Below, piece by piece: positions 11,121 through 22,142 of a stretch of 64,000 nucleotides of DNA. The DNA is from Nemania diffusa. Taxonomy: Eukaryota > Ascomycota > Sordariomycetes > Xylariales > Xylariaceae. The stretch is taken from assembly GCA_038501195.1 (NCBI GenBank), contig JBBPUQ010000010.1, forward strand, positions 3,532,001-3,596,000, in the 5' to 3' direction. A program made the translations under genes and the position numbers. Positions within the stretch are counted from its first letter, which is position 1, and every line of letters starts with the position of its first letter. The notes under the pieces were generated by a model. The model did not search any database. It was not told the origin of the DNA and saw only the letters and a list, made by a program, of their open reading frames with translations.

Positions 11121-13716
11121 TCGGCGCTAGATTAAATCCGTCGTATTCTTCTCTTAACTGGACTCGAAGTCGCTCTCAATCGTGACTTGAATTGGTGTGG
11201 TGGGGAGATGTATGCTATTTAGATGGTATGACCGGTGATGCCATAGGTTAGGTAGCCGACCAGGAGCTTGTGAGCTCCACTCTTTTGCATGGCATTGAGC
11301 CATATGGTTGGATGAATTGATTGCGGGGCAGAGTACCTGATATAACAATACCTCTATAGAGTATTACATACACTCTCTGCACGTGTCAGTGCGGTTGACG
11401 ACTACATGTAGATAGCAGATCTTGCTAAGGATGGATATTGTCTTTTTTCAAAGCCCAAATATTATGAATTAATCTAATTATCCGGAGTAAAGATAGTAAA
11501 CCTTACCTAGTCACACGTTGATGTGATTATCTAAGATAGGAAATGTTATCCTCCTCGTTAAGCGGCCAATCGGTCTCGGGTCCGAGTCCAAGCAGCCGAG
11601 CCCGAAACCCACCTTTGACCGCCTGTTATAACTTATAACATCTCTTGCCGTATATTCGGTATATTTGTATAATGCCACGCACATGCTGTTGTGTTGCGCC
11701 GTGCGGGAAAACTATCATTACTAACAGATGTTAGCATGTTAGGCCTCATTGAGTGGCCCAAAGTCCAAATCGCCTTGTCGGCCATCAGAGCATATAGGAA
11801 GGAAGGACATCGCGGCAGGGGGGGCATTTAATAGGGGTTACACGGTCGGGCACAGCCCTTTTCTAACTGCCTCACTGCTCCTTATATTTGGGGGTGTTTG
11901 CGTAGGCATTGGCTAAATCTTAGGATTCAGTGCGTGTCCCTTTTGCAAAGAACAAGGGCACTCCCGCATATCAATTAAAACTATCCTTGTCGAGGTACCA
12001 TTTGCTCTATAAACCTTTGAAGGCTGTTTGCTCTCTACGCATCGCACTCCTGAACCGATGTCTCCAAAGTCCATGCAGGACTGAGAAATTTCCATGTTGA
12101 ATCTAATAGAAAGCTACCCTTCTGCAGAATTAGCGAAAATAAATATAGCTGTCAATTGGGGGTGGTTTGGGCTCCTTAATGATTCGAGATGCTGCGATCT
12201 TCTGTCGAAGATGAAAGGTAACAAACAAGTTATAGGCTTAGGTGAAATAGATACTCAAATAAAACAATTAGTTCGCCCTCATGCAGAGAATATTGAGACA
12301 GATCGTGTAAACCATACTGCCGCGCACATAACTAAGGACTTCATAATGCTTCATTGTAAATTAATCAAATTATTGAAGAGGACATCGCTATCTAGCTAGC
12401 TAGCAACGCTTCTGAGGCGTGGACTATTAGTCAGCCAACCATTTCCTGTTCACTGATTCAATTGATTTACTGTGAAGCCTTCGTGAAGTCCTTAGATGGT
12501 TATGTGATTGAGATCAAGCTTCTAGATAGGCTGTAGTGTTTTGAGTGACACGATTCGTTACACTGATTAATAGAAAGTCTAGAACCGGGCTTGGAACTGC
12601 GATATATTAACGTTTCATGAGTAGTAAGAAAACTTAAATAACGTAGACAATTCTACATACGAAGAGTTTATGGGATGGCTGCTGGCTGCAACATGAGCTA
12701 CAGGGAGCAGCTAATTTCATTTGGTACTGCGCAAGAGCGCATATGCCAAATAGTAACCTGTGCCCCATACAAAACGGGATTAAAACGCTCTAGCGTAGAT
12801 ACATATACGGGGTGCTAAACTAGATCTGATCGATCCGACTAGTCGGATCGATCTGGCAATTCCTAGGATCCTTCTAGGGATCCACTCATCCGTGACAGAA
12901 GAGAGGAAGGTCTTATACGGCCGTAGGTGTAATTAATCATAGTAATTAACGATAGTCCAAACATCATCATGACGGCCTTAATCAACATAAGCCCCCTGAA
13001 ACTCGATGTGGTGGCGTCTATCGCCTATTTTTGTTAGGCTTGCGTAGTTCTGTATGTTTCGATGCTTAGAGGGCCTGAAATCGTGTACTGAAATGATGTC
13101 GCTAAACATACGCAGTAAGATTTTGATGAAACACGGCAATATGCATGAAATATTCTTTACTATCTTAGCCCTGCCAAATCCTCCTCCCACTACTTGTTTT
13201 AAGGATTAGGAGTACTGTACGTGTCACTCATATAGGATCAGCAGAACCACGGGAGTAGCGATTGCTTGGTAGCACTGGTATTCATGGTATTCATGGCTAC
13301 TCGCCATTTCAGCTTATCCATTCTTTAGGTTATAGACTGGTGACCAATTGAGGTCGTAAGCCAAGTAAGCCACGTCCATGCGAGCCCGAATTTGTAGTGG
13401 AAATGCTACTCCCGAAGCCCGGAGTGTTATGTACTGATAAAATAATAAATAAGGAGACCTTTGCTCATAGGTTGACTTTCGACCAAAAAGTGGCTAGCAC
13501 AGATCCTTCAAGGCCTATCCAATGAGCTAACTCAACAGCCAAGCGCGACATGAACAATGGTGGCAATGAGTTCGGACCCCCAATACCTACCCTGTTTCAC
13601 CGTCCTCGGGCTTTATATTATCTCTCGCGACCTCTGCGTAGTCCAGTCGGTGTCTTTGCTTCATGTACAATAGCACTTACCTATCGTCAATAATTCAATA
13701 AGACCTACTTACTACC
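11121..13716. other. gene-free region with a 26-bp palindrome
   Basis: No supportable gene. A 101-codon plus frame at 12094-12399 has no family features and no splice partners. The only striking item is the perfect palindrome at 12828-12853. The last few hundred bases should be the promoter of the membrane protein that follows. Confidence 0.5.
12828..12853. repeat. perfect 26-bp palindrome
   Basis: The left arm GATCGATCCGACT is followed at once by its exact reverse complement AGTCGGATCGATC, centred between 12840 and 12841 with no spacer. BamHI-like GGATCC words follow within 30 bp. It could be a protein binding site, the tip of an element, or a recombination scar; the sequence alone does not decide. 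Confidence 0.75.
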
Positions 13717-14746
13717 ATGTCAAACCTAGGGCCACTAGCAACGGACTTCCTCAACACATCGAATTGCCAGACTGCGCTAAATGATATATATTTTGTGGAC
13801 AACAACTATTTGCTTCAAGGGAACAATAACCAGCTCACTTGCTATCCAAACGGGTATGCAGGCAACACGGCACAGTACTATTCGCCGGCTCGATGCCCGA
13901 GCGGCTTCACACAAGCATGTTCGTCGACCAATCGAATAGATACACTGGTAGAAACTATAAGTATATGTTGTCCGACGTACGTACTACACCGTAGAAAGCA
14001 GGGCTGGCCGATCAAGTAAAATATGCTGATACGACTTTTCATTAATAGAGAGCATGTTTTTGTATGCCAATCGACTAGTAGTCTTACGTGGGAGAGCACG
14101 TTAGGCTGCCTCTCTCTGCATACGCAAGTGGAACCTGAAACTATAGACGTTATTGTAGATTCAGATGGATCGACATCGCTCTATACCATAGAGGTCGGTG
14201 CCATAGGCGCTTATTCCATTCAAGTGCGTTACCAGTCGACCGACTTTATATCGAGCACGTCTTCCGCTGTAAGTATAGATCCATAGCTACTTGGCATTAC
14301 CTCCATTAGTTGTATAGTAGAGAACTAACCCTAGACAGGTACCGGCAACCCCTACATCGACGACTACAAGTAGCACGAATACGAGCACGGGCGGTACTAG
14401 TGATCGCACTACTAGTTCGAGTGATAGCAATGGGGGCATTAGTGCTGGTGCCGCAGCTGGGATCGCTATCGGGGCCTTCGCTGGGTTTTTGATCGTCATC
14501 GCGGTGGTTTGCTACCTGGTGAAACAAAAGCGGCGGCAACGGCAGCTTGACCAAAACACGGTTCCTGAATTCCAGTCGGCGGCTTATCACCAACATCTCG
14601 GTAAAGCCGCCGCCGTGGGTCACCATCACGAGCTCCAGGGCAGAGATCAAATCCACGAGTTACCAACTTCAAACCGAAACAACAACCCGGCTGCTAGAGA
14701 GGCAAAGAACCCTCCGGAACGTCAGTCTCGGACCCCGAGCACATAG
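13717..14746 (+). CDS. single-pass membrane protein with Cys-containing ectodomain and Ser/Thr stalk
   Basis: Three exons, 13717-13976, 14049-14268 and 14339-14746, with introns of 72 and 70 nt (GTACGT and GTAAGT donors), join to 888 nt (295 aa). The ectodomain carries conserved-looking cysteines (CYPNGYAG, YYSPARCPSGFTQAC, ICCPT, WESTLGC), followed by a Ser/Thr/Asn-rich stalk and a single Ala/Gly/Ile-rich transmembrane helix at about residues 196-221, then a basic stop-transfer KQKRRQRQ and a polar tail. The pattern (YYSPARCP, TWESTLGC, YSIQVR..S.DF) is one I know from uncharacterised ascomycete membrane proteins; the architecture resembles cell-wall stress sensors. No classical signal peptide is evident, so topology is inferred. 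The function is unknown. Confidence 0.82.
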
Positions 14747-16076
14747 TAGAATGCTGAGCTCGGCGATGGCCCTCGTTTCGCCCCGGATTGACCTAGTAGT
14801 CGGCATGGCTGGTCCTAGGCCCGCGCTGTACTCACGAAAACGCCCCCGCATCGCGGCGCTAGACGTCTGGCTCTGCGACAACGAGGGACCGCTTCCTCCG
14901 CCTACTACGAACGTACTTTCGAGATTGTGGGATGAGGCCCCGGGATCGGCTGGAAAGATGATTGTAGAGAGGGTTATCGAGGTGAAGCACCCTCCGAGCT
15001 ACCCGTGGTACGTCTGCCGTACACGTTGCTTAACGGCGTTCCCTGGGAAGCCGGGCGAGGCACTACCGTTGCAGGCGATGCGGTGCATCTAATAGAGCTA
15101 TTCATGTTGCGTGGATGGACGTACCGAATTGAGTGCAGGGAGTCAGTGGTTGCCTTAAGACGGGAAGAGCGGATGAGCATCAACTGGTGGGGCTCCAAAA
15201 GTATGAGACGGGTATGTGTCGGACAAGGAGACTGCTAAAATCGAAGGTGCTATGCAGTTGCAGTTCTAGAAGGGCGGAGCCGAGAACATGATCACTTAGG
15301 TACCTAGTATGAACAGAGGCGCGCATCCTAAGATTGCCTGCTTGTTCGGGATGCTTTGGGTGCATCTAGATTATGTGTACTGTACGGTGTATTCATAGAC
15401 TTTGATAGATAGTTGTTCCTGGGCAGCGCGTTTCCCCAGAGAATAATATATTCAAGCCTCTTACAAGGAGTCAATCTATCGAGTATCTGGGTCGAAGGTT
15501 TACCTATGTAGTTAACGGGTTTCGAGAATAGGGCCTGAGCTCCCTCTTGGTCTCTCTCACAAGCCCTAAGATTGAATTGTTCTTGGATACTAGTGCCATT
15601 TTGGGTGGCATTCAAAATGAATTGTTGCATTATACGGAAGAGAATATTGCCTCGAAAAAAATGATGCTGGAAAGGCGAAGATTCCTCATCTCCTCGGGTG
15701 ACTTGGGGCTGTTTCTCCCAGCATTATAGCGAGCTACGGTGGTGGCTGCATTCCGCATAGTTATTGAGCATAGTGTGTAAATAATCATATACTGTACACA
15801 CATCGAGGTAGCTTTATCGATAACACGATCCTAACATCTCAATACCAGGTACCCAAGGTAACTATCAACTGAAAGCCAACCTACAACTCCCTTGATCTGC
15901 TTTTCGACTGCGTCTCATCACGCAACATAATTTTGATGGCTTAATACTTCTTCTTTTATCAACGACACCCATCTGTCTCTTGATACCAACTTCACTCTCG
16001 TCGCCGCTTAGCTACGATTCACCATCCTTGTTGCCAACACCCCTCCATCTTGGTGGTCCTCGCGAGCAACGACACC
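14747..16076. other. intergenic region, no supportable gene
   Basis: Plus-strand frames at 14756-15240 are open and moderately GC-rich, but show no family motif and cannot be joined into one model. They may be a gene remnant. The part before 16077 should be the promoter and 5' leader of the cyclin gene. Confidence 0.4.
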
Positions 16077-17213
16077 ATGGCAACAGAAGACGCTCGCTAT
16101 CGGCAATCCAGCCAGTATCGGCTGTGGTCCTTCTCGCCCTCGCACCTTCAATCCCTCCGCGAAAAGACTAACTCCCTTGCTATCTCGCACATTTCGAACC
16201 GCCTACGCACCTCGTCGCCGCCAGTCAACCCGCTACCCGAATTCCTAACGCCCGCCGACGAGGCCATGCTACTCAACTTCTACATCGTCGATCTATTGCG
16301 CGCTGCCCAGTTCTGCGATCTCCCCTCGGAAATCCATGCAACAGCTGCCATATTTTTCCGTCGTTTCTATCTCACCAACAGTCTCATGACGTACCCGCCC
16401 AGAGCCTTGACCATGACCTGCATCTTCTTCGCCTGCAAGGCCGAGGGTTTCTACTATCGTCTGCAGAAGTTTGTCGATAGATTCCCCGGAATCTCCGGAG
16501 AGGAGGTACTGGCAGCCGAATACGTTTTGTGCCAGGGTTTGCGCTTCGCTTTTGACGTACGCCATCCCTACCGTGCTTTGGAGGGTGCCATCATGGAGCT
16601 TAGGAGGTTGGGCGACTTTGACGAAAACCGACTTGGCCGCGCACACCAGAGGGCGAGAGAAATTCTGAAATTTAGTCCACTGCTCACCGATGCCTACTTC
16701 CACTACACTCCGAGCCAGATCATGTTCGGCGCATTGGCTATGGCCGACGAAGGTCTACTGCAGCGATTACTCCGCGACGCATTCGCCGGCCAAAGTGAGA
16801 GTGCGAGGAACCAAGTTTTGGAGATGATTCAGAAGTGCAGAGCCATGCTGGAGACGGAGCCGCCCGAAAGACGAACAACCTACTGGGATGCAGTAAGAAT
16901 AGCCTTACTCAAACTTGTATGAGCCTCCGAATACTAATCGACATCATAGAGCGGCAGTAAAGACACGATGAAACCCCTTAACAAGAAGCTTAGAAAATGT
17001 CGAGATCCAGATCGGGTCGATTTGATCGCATTACAGAAGGCTAGACGAGAGCAAGCCTCTCAGAAAACAAAAACAAAGGTGATCGTGAAAGAGGACGGCG
17101 ATGTCTTTGGTAAGACCAACGGCAAAGGCAAAGATGAGGAGAGGGACGCTAAGAGACGGAGAGTCGTAGCTGGAGGCGGAGGTGGAGGTGATATGTTTGG
17201 CCCTCCGCTGTGA
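16077..17213 (+). CDS. CCL1: cyclin H homologue Ccl1 of TFIIH/CAK
   Basis: Cyclin subunit that partners the Kin28/Cdk7 kinase in the TFIIK module of TFIIH, phosphorylating the RNA polymerase II CTD. It begins with a typical cyclin H N-terminus (YRQSSQYRLWSFSP), followed by the first cyclin box (NFYIVDLLRAAQFCDLPSEI, then ATAAIFFRRFYLTNSLM and ACKAEGF) and the second (GLRFAFDVRHPYRALEGAIMEL). Two exons, 16077-16892 and 16950-17213, join to 359 aa. I chose the GTAAGA donor at 16893, giving a 57-nt intron with an ACTAAT branch site. The alternative donor at 16917 is also in frame but would leave a 33-nt intron. The C-terminal tail is Lys/Arg-rich with a Gly run, probably nuclear targeting. The start is the ATG just before the YRQSSQ block; an upstream in-frame ATG at 16050 adds residues foreign to the family. 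Confidence 0.93.
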
Positions 17214-18403
17214 AGCACACTGCCTCCAGCCAGCCAGCCCGCCGAAGTGGTTGTTTTTATTCACGAAGGGGCTTTAAAGAGCCCACCACAGTTCTAGAGT
17301 TACGCCTTCCTAGGATGAGACGATTAAGTGAACACTGATATAATAAGGCGTCGGCACCGGATCAAACAAACACTGGGCTCGATCATCACGGTTTTTAATA
17401 GAGGGCCGCTATTTTCGCTCATGATCAAAACGCATCCGGGCTAGGACCTTGTCATTAAATCACGCGCAGACACGTCGTCGAAATATCGAAACACAACGGG
17501 GCGATTTTCTAAGACGTTAGATCTCTAAAACGCTGTCACGAGAATGGGAACTCGGAACATCCAGCCCGTGCGATTTCTCTAACGAGATAGGTTGCTTGAG
17601 AAGCTGGCTTATGTACAGCGCTAGAATGCGTACGTATGGCGGTCGATGCGAACCCTAGCCTGCAGAGACGAACGAGTTACACCTCATTAATAGGGTCGTG
17701 GACCAGGTATCTCAAACCTCGTTCTCACTCATCTGACCTGATTCTAAATGCGGCTCGCTAATCCGATTTAGCTACGCCCAGAGATTATTCGACGGTTCCC
17801 GTCGTCCCGAAGTCTCGTCACTTGAGCATATGCTAGCCGTATATAGCCTTAGTAATGTGTAATTCAAGCTATTGCTCAAGTGTTCTCTCTATCTCTGTTA
17901 TTATCTTCGCCTCCTGCGAATCCAACGTGTGAAAGCATTCTTTACTCCACGTGATACTGGAGAATTAGCTGGTCCAACTCGTCTAGGTCCCCGCATTTGC
18001 TCTCCAACTCGCGGTACGCAGATCGACAGACCTCACCCACTTAGGTGGGATACCTAACATTGAATCCCAAGTTTCTGTCTCTGCCAAGGTGTGCAAGTAA
18101 GACAGGTCCTTCACAATGATACGTAGCATTCAATCCCAAAGCAACATGGGCCATAAAGCTACCCCGCGAAACTCGACAAGACTCTATCAGTGACCGGGGT
18201 AGAGATATCTCATAGATAAAATGCCCTATCTTCCCCTCGCGAGCAAAAAGGGAAGAAGAAATCGTGCCTACGGCACTGATAAGAAAGTTCTTCAGAAGTT
18301 TCACGTATTTACCAATCGCTGTCTCAAACACCTGAGATTGAACATAGGTGAAAAGGTGCACGTATTAAGGGGCCCATTAACGTAGCAGCAACAGGCCGCT
18401 ACA
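17214..18403. other. intergenic region between cyclin and permease genes
   Basis: No gene, RNA or repeat recognised. Both neighbours are on the plus strand, so this holds the cyclin 3' end and the permease promoter. Confidence 0.5.
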
Positions 18404-20065
18404 ATGGATGACATCGAGGTAGCAAATGAAACAAACGAGTCGAAGTCCGAGTCGGATCCCACCGTCCGCCAGGATGAGCTAGCTGGCAGTCTCAAGGCCG
18501 AGCACGAACGCCGCAACGTCGGCACGCTCGAGCGGCGGCTGAAGTCGCGGCACGTGCAATTCATGGCTCTCTCGGGGGCGATCGGCACGGGGCTCTTTGT
18601 GGGCAGCGGGCAGGCGCTCTCGCTCGCGGGGCCGCTGTCAGCATTCCTCGCGTACGTCATCACAGCAGCCAACGTGTACTGCGTCGTGCACAGCCTCGGC
18701 GAGATGGCGGCGTACCTGCCCCTGCCGGGCGCGGCGCCGGTCTACGCGGCGCGCTACGTCGACGAGGCGCTGGGCTTCGCCGTCGCGTGGAACTACTGGT
18801 GGCAGATCGCCGTCGGCGTGCCCATCGAGGTGACGGCGAGCGTCGTCGTCGTGGGCTACTGGCGCGACGACGCCGTGCCCGCGCCGGCGCTCATCGCGGT
18901 CTTCCTCGCGGCCATGCTCGCCGTCAACTGCCTGCCCGTGCGCGCCTACGGCGAGGCCGAGTTCGCGTTCGGCGCGCTCAAGCTCACGACCGTCGTGGGA
19001 TTGCTCATCCTCATGCTCGTCATCACGCTCGGCGGCGCGCCGAGCGGGGACCGCATCGGCTTCCGGTATTGGGTGGACCCCGGCCCCATGAATGCGTACC
19101 TCGTCGGCGGCCCGCTGGGCCGCTTCCTCGCGTTCGCGAAGGTCTTCGTGCAGGCTACGTTCTCGTACGGTGGGAGCGAGATGGTCGTCGTCGCGGCCGG
19201 CGAGACGGAGGATCCGCGGCGCGCCATACCTAGGGCGATCCGTCGCGTCTTCTGGCGACTCGCGCTGTTCTACGTGCTTGCCATCTTCCTCGTCACGCTG
19301 TGCGTGTCGTCTAATGACCCCCGGCTGCTCGATGCGATTAGGACTGACGCCCCCGGTGCCGCGGCTAGCCCGTTCGTCATTGCCATCGCAAACGGCGGCA
19401 TCCAGATCCTGCCGAGCATCGTCAATGCGGTTATCCTGTCCTCCGCCTGGTCGGCGGGGAATTCGTTCTTCTACGCGTCCACGCGCGTGCTATACGCCGC
19501 CGCGCTCGACGGCAAGGCGCCGCGCTTCTTTACATTTGAGCGCTGGGGCGTGCCGTACGCGTGCGTGGCGGCCACGGCGCTGCTGTCGCTGCTCGCGTTC
19601 CTCAACGTCAGCGAGAGCGGCGAGAGCGTCTTCTTCTGGCTCTCGAGCCTGTCCGCCGTCTCGACGCTCGTGGTCTGGTCGGCCGTGTGCGTGACCTACC
19701 TGCGCTTCTACTACGGGCTGCGCCACCACGGCGTGCCGCGCGACGCGCTGCCGTACAGGGCGCCGCTGCAGCCGTTCCTGGCGTATTTCGCGCTGTGCTT
19801 CTGTGTTGTCGTGGCCTTCTTCAATGGCTTCGACGCCTTCTTTCCGGGCAGGTTTAGCGCCAAGACGTTCGTGCCGCCGTATATCGATATTCCGATCTTT
19901 GCGGCGCTGTTTGTTGGGTATAAGGTTGTTAAGAGGACGAGGATTGTACCCCTCGCGGAGATGGATCTTTGGAGTGGGAAGGCGGAAATCGATAGTCTTG
20001 AGGGCACGTGGCCGGAGGTGAAGCCGAGGAATTTCTGGGAGAGGATCTGGTTCTGGATTGCGTAG
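18404..20065 (+). CDS. amino acid permease (yeast AAT/APC family)
   Basis: Single exon, 553 aa, twelve predicted helices. The first helix carries the family's substrate motif GAIGTGLFVGSGQAL after the conserved pre-helix LKSRHVQFMALSG. Further hallmarks are GEMAAYLPLPGAAPVYAARYVD, FSYGGSEMVVVAAGETEDPRRAIPRA (helix 6 region), SAWSAGNSFFYASTRVLYAAALDGKAP and PYRAPLQPFLAYF. It is a plasma-membrane proton symporter for amino acids; substrate specificity cannot be read from sequence. Codon third positions are strongly G/C, so the gene stands out against flanking DNA and gives several long spurious open frames on both strands. The N-terminal cytosolic tail is about 50 residues. It ends 467 bp from the convergent terpene synthase; I see no functional link. 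Confidence 0.95.
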   Translation: MDDIEVANETNESKSESDPTVRQDELAGSLKAEHERRNVGTLERRLKSRHVQFMALSGAIGTGLFVGSGQALSLAGPLSAFLAYVITAANVYCVVHSLGEMAAYLPLPGAAPVYAARYVDEALGFAVAWNYWWQIAVGVPIEVTASVVVVGYWRDDAVPAPALIAVFLAAMLAVNCLPVRAYGEAEFAFGALKLTTVVGLLILMLVITLGGAPSGDRIGFRYWVDPGPMNAYLVGGPLGRFLAFAKVFVQATFSYGGSEMVVVAAGETEDPRRAIPRAIRRVFWRLALFYVLAIFLVTLCVSSNDPRLLDAIRTDAPGAAASPFVIAIANGGIQILPSIVNAVILSSAWSAGNSFFYASTRVLYAAALDGKAPRFFTFERWGVPYACVAATALLSLLAFLNVSESGESVFFWLSSLSAVSTLVVWSAVCVTYLRFYYGLRHHGVPRDALPYRAPLQPFLAYFALCFCVVVAFFNGFDAFFPGRFSAKTFVPPYIDIPIFAALFVGYKVVKRTRIVPLAEMDLWSGKAEIDSLEGTWPEVKPRNFWERIWFWIA

Positions 20066-20531
20066 AAGTCGATTTTGCCAATATCTATTTAGATTTTTGT
20101 CCCAGATTTTGCCTGTTTTCACTTTGAGCTATTGCGTCAAAGCTAGTTTCCCCATTGATTCCACGGAAGTCCTCATAAGGACATTCAGCTTAGTGATTAA
20201 CGATCACTCAGTCTTGAGCCGATTGAACTTATCCTACTATTTAAGTCTCTAGAGTGCAGTGCGTGTATTCATGTGTTTCATTGGGCTATCAGACCTTGAA
20301 TTCACCTATTGAGATTCGAATAAACCAACCCCAGTATATGTGCCCTACATCAATAGTATCTCCAAGCTACCCTATCCCTTCAAGTGCCGCCTTCGTACCG
20401 CGACTTTCAGTAAACACTAGCCAGGGGTAAATAACTAATGAAAATCATAATGTCATGCATTTAAGGAGCGTTCTTGCAGGTCAATCGGGATTTAGAAGTC
20501 ACCAACCTATGCCACTTATATAGTAATTAAG
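20066..20531. other. convergent intergenic region
   Basis: Shared 3' flank of the permease (+) and the terpene synthase (-). Nothing else is seen. Confidence 0.5.
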
Positions 20532-22097
20532 TCAGAGAACCATCTCTACCTCGTTACTTGTCAGTGAAGGCTGAACATAATACCGTCCCGAGATCAAACT
20601 ATTCGGGTATGATTGTTAGAAATTGTCTCTGAAGCAGGTGGGAGACAGCTAAACATACCTCCAGTGGATGTTTCCAGTGCAAGCCAATTTGCACGCCTTG
20701 ATTTGAAGACGTATTTCCTCTTGGATTTCTTTAGTCGCAGACGAATAGTGGTTCATTGCGTCCCTCTCCGCAGCCTCAAGTCTATCGATAGAACTTGCTG
20801 CCATATGCGTTGCTTCATCAACCGCTGCTTGGAGAGATCCACATTTCAGAAGCAGAAGAGGGACGATACTATCTACTTGTAGTTGTGCCTTGTTAAGATG
20901 AGCTGAGAGTATAAGTAACGAGATAAGGTCATATGAACTCACAATTTCCTTCTTGAGTGACAATATGTCATTCATACTAAAGAAATGTCAGTTCACATCT
21001 AGGCTTGTACTTGATGATGGACTGTGCATACATGCATATGATAACATTGGCTTCGTGCCAAATCGCCTGTATTGAGTCGCCTAGCAGGATATCTTGTGAC
21101 AAAGCAGATCCGGTTGCAAATCTGTACAGACATTAGTTTTAATGACCGAATGGGGAACACGCGGTTCGGTGTGACATACTCAGTGAAGGCTAGGTTGAGT
21201 CTCACTGCGCCTGAGCCCATCCGTCGTTGCATGTATTCCTCCACAGTAGGTATGTGACCAAGTGCTTGAGTATTTTGTTCTTCTTCGCACATCTTGAAGA
21301 AGAATTTCACCTCATCTAGAAACAGATTGATTTGGTCTAGTGACGAAAGTTAACAGTGAACACATTTATATCCCATGAAGTCAAAAAGACATGCCGTCAT
21401 TATACGACCTGCACATGGCCTTCCCCACTGGATCGAAGCCAGTGATGAGTCGTGGGTTATTAGCCAATTTAGGGCTCTGAGGCTTAAGGCTCGTTAGGCT
21501 CTCGTGAAGATACTCCAGAGTTACCTCTCGAAAGACGCTGGCCGAGTTCAAGTCGTTTATTAAAGGCGAAAACTCGATCGAATCTAGCTCTATTCTATAG
21601 TTAGTACTTAGATTCAAAGTTTTGTCTAGGAATTATAACGCACCATCATCCCAGGCAAAAAGCTATTGAATTGTTATCAGCAAACATCATCAGATTCCAG
21701 CAAGTTGTACCCATACCCAGACTGTATAGGTCGCAAGTACGCACAAAGCTTCAAATGAAGCATATGGCCACCAGGAAGCAGTAAACAATCCAAGCTTCGC
21801 TGCCTTCATCTTACACAGACGGCCTTCATCATCAGGCTTGTTGAAAACCCTACTCATTTCTGTTAAACTCCTCCTGTATTGTAGGCGATTAGCTTACCAT
21901 TCAAGAGTCTTCCCCACGTGCTCCTCTACCTCGCCAACTCGTGGATGGACTCCCTGTGGCCAGTGGCTTAATAAGCTTTTTAGGTCGGAGATTCTCACTC
22001 TAGAACCATGGATCTGGTGCAACAGAACTTTTCTTCCATCGTTAGACGGCTCTTGTGACGGCAACGTCACCGAAGGCTGATACAAAATGGATGTCAT
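20532..22097 (-). CDS. class I terpene synthase, with a possible nonsense lesion
   Basis: A fungal sesquiterpene-cyclase-type enzyme that would ionise a prenyl diphosphate in the cytosol. Exons (minus): 22097-21717, 21662-21644, 21589-21395, 21336-21180, 21121-21032, 20976-20943, 20888-20659 and 20598-20532; introns are 54-60 nt. The total of 391 codons is in frame. Metal-binding motifs are intact: DDELD at about residues 132-136 (LFAWDDELDS) and NDILSLKKE at about 283-291. GFDPVGKAMCRSYND, FKMCEEEQ, PTVEEYMQRR and a terminal SGRYY follow the family order. Two oddities: codon 68 is TAA (21896-21894), removable only as a 24-nt intron (GTAAGC, CTAAT, TACAG signals) or explained as a premature stop; and the intron after exon 3 needs a GC-AG donor (GCATGT). 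Either the gene has unusual splicing or it is a young pseudogene. An upstream in-frame ATG at 22142 is possible. The product is unknown. Confidence 0.85.
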
Positions 22098-22142
22098 CTT
22101 GAGGAAATCAACGAGATAGTAGTAGAGCGTAGGCTTGTCCAT

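Noticed and set aside
12094..12399. 101-codon plus frame in gene-free DNA
   Set aside because: No similarity recognised, no partner exons, and composition like the flanks.
16917..16949. 33-nt intron in the cyclin gene
   Set aside because: The donor at 16893 gives a 57-nt intron with the same acceptor and branch site and is equally in frame; 33 nt is too short for this genome.
18787..19694. Long plus frames overlapping the permease
   Set aside because: GC-rich third positions of the permease create open shadow frames rich in Arg and Ala; no family content.
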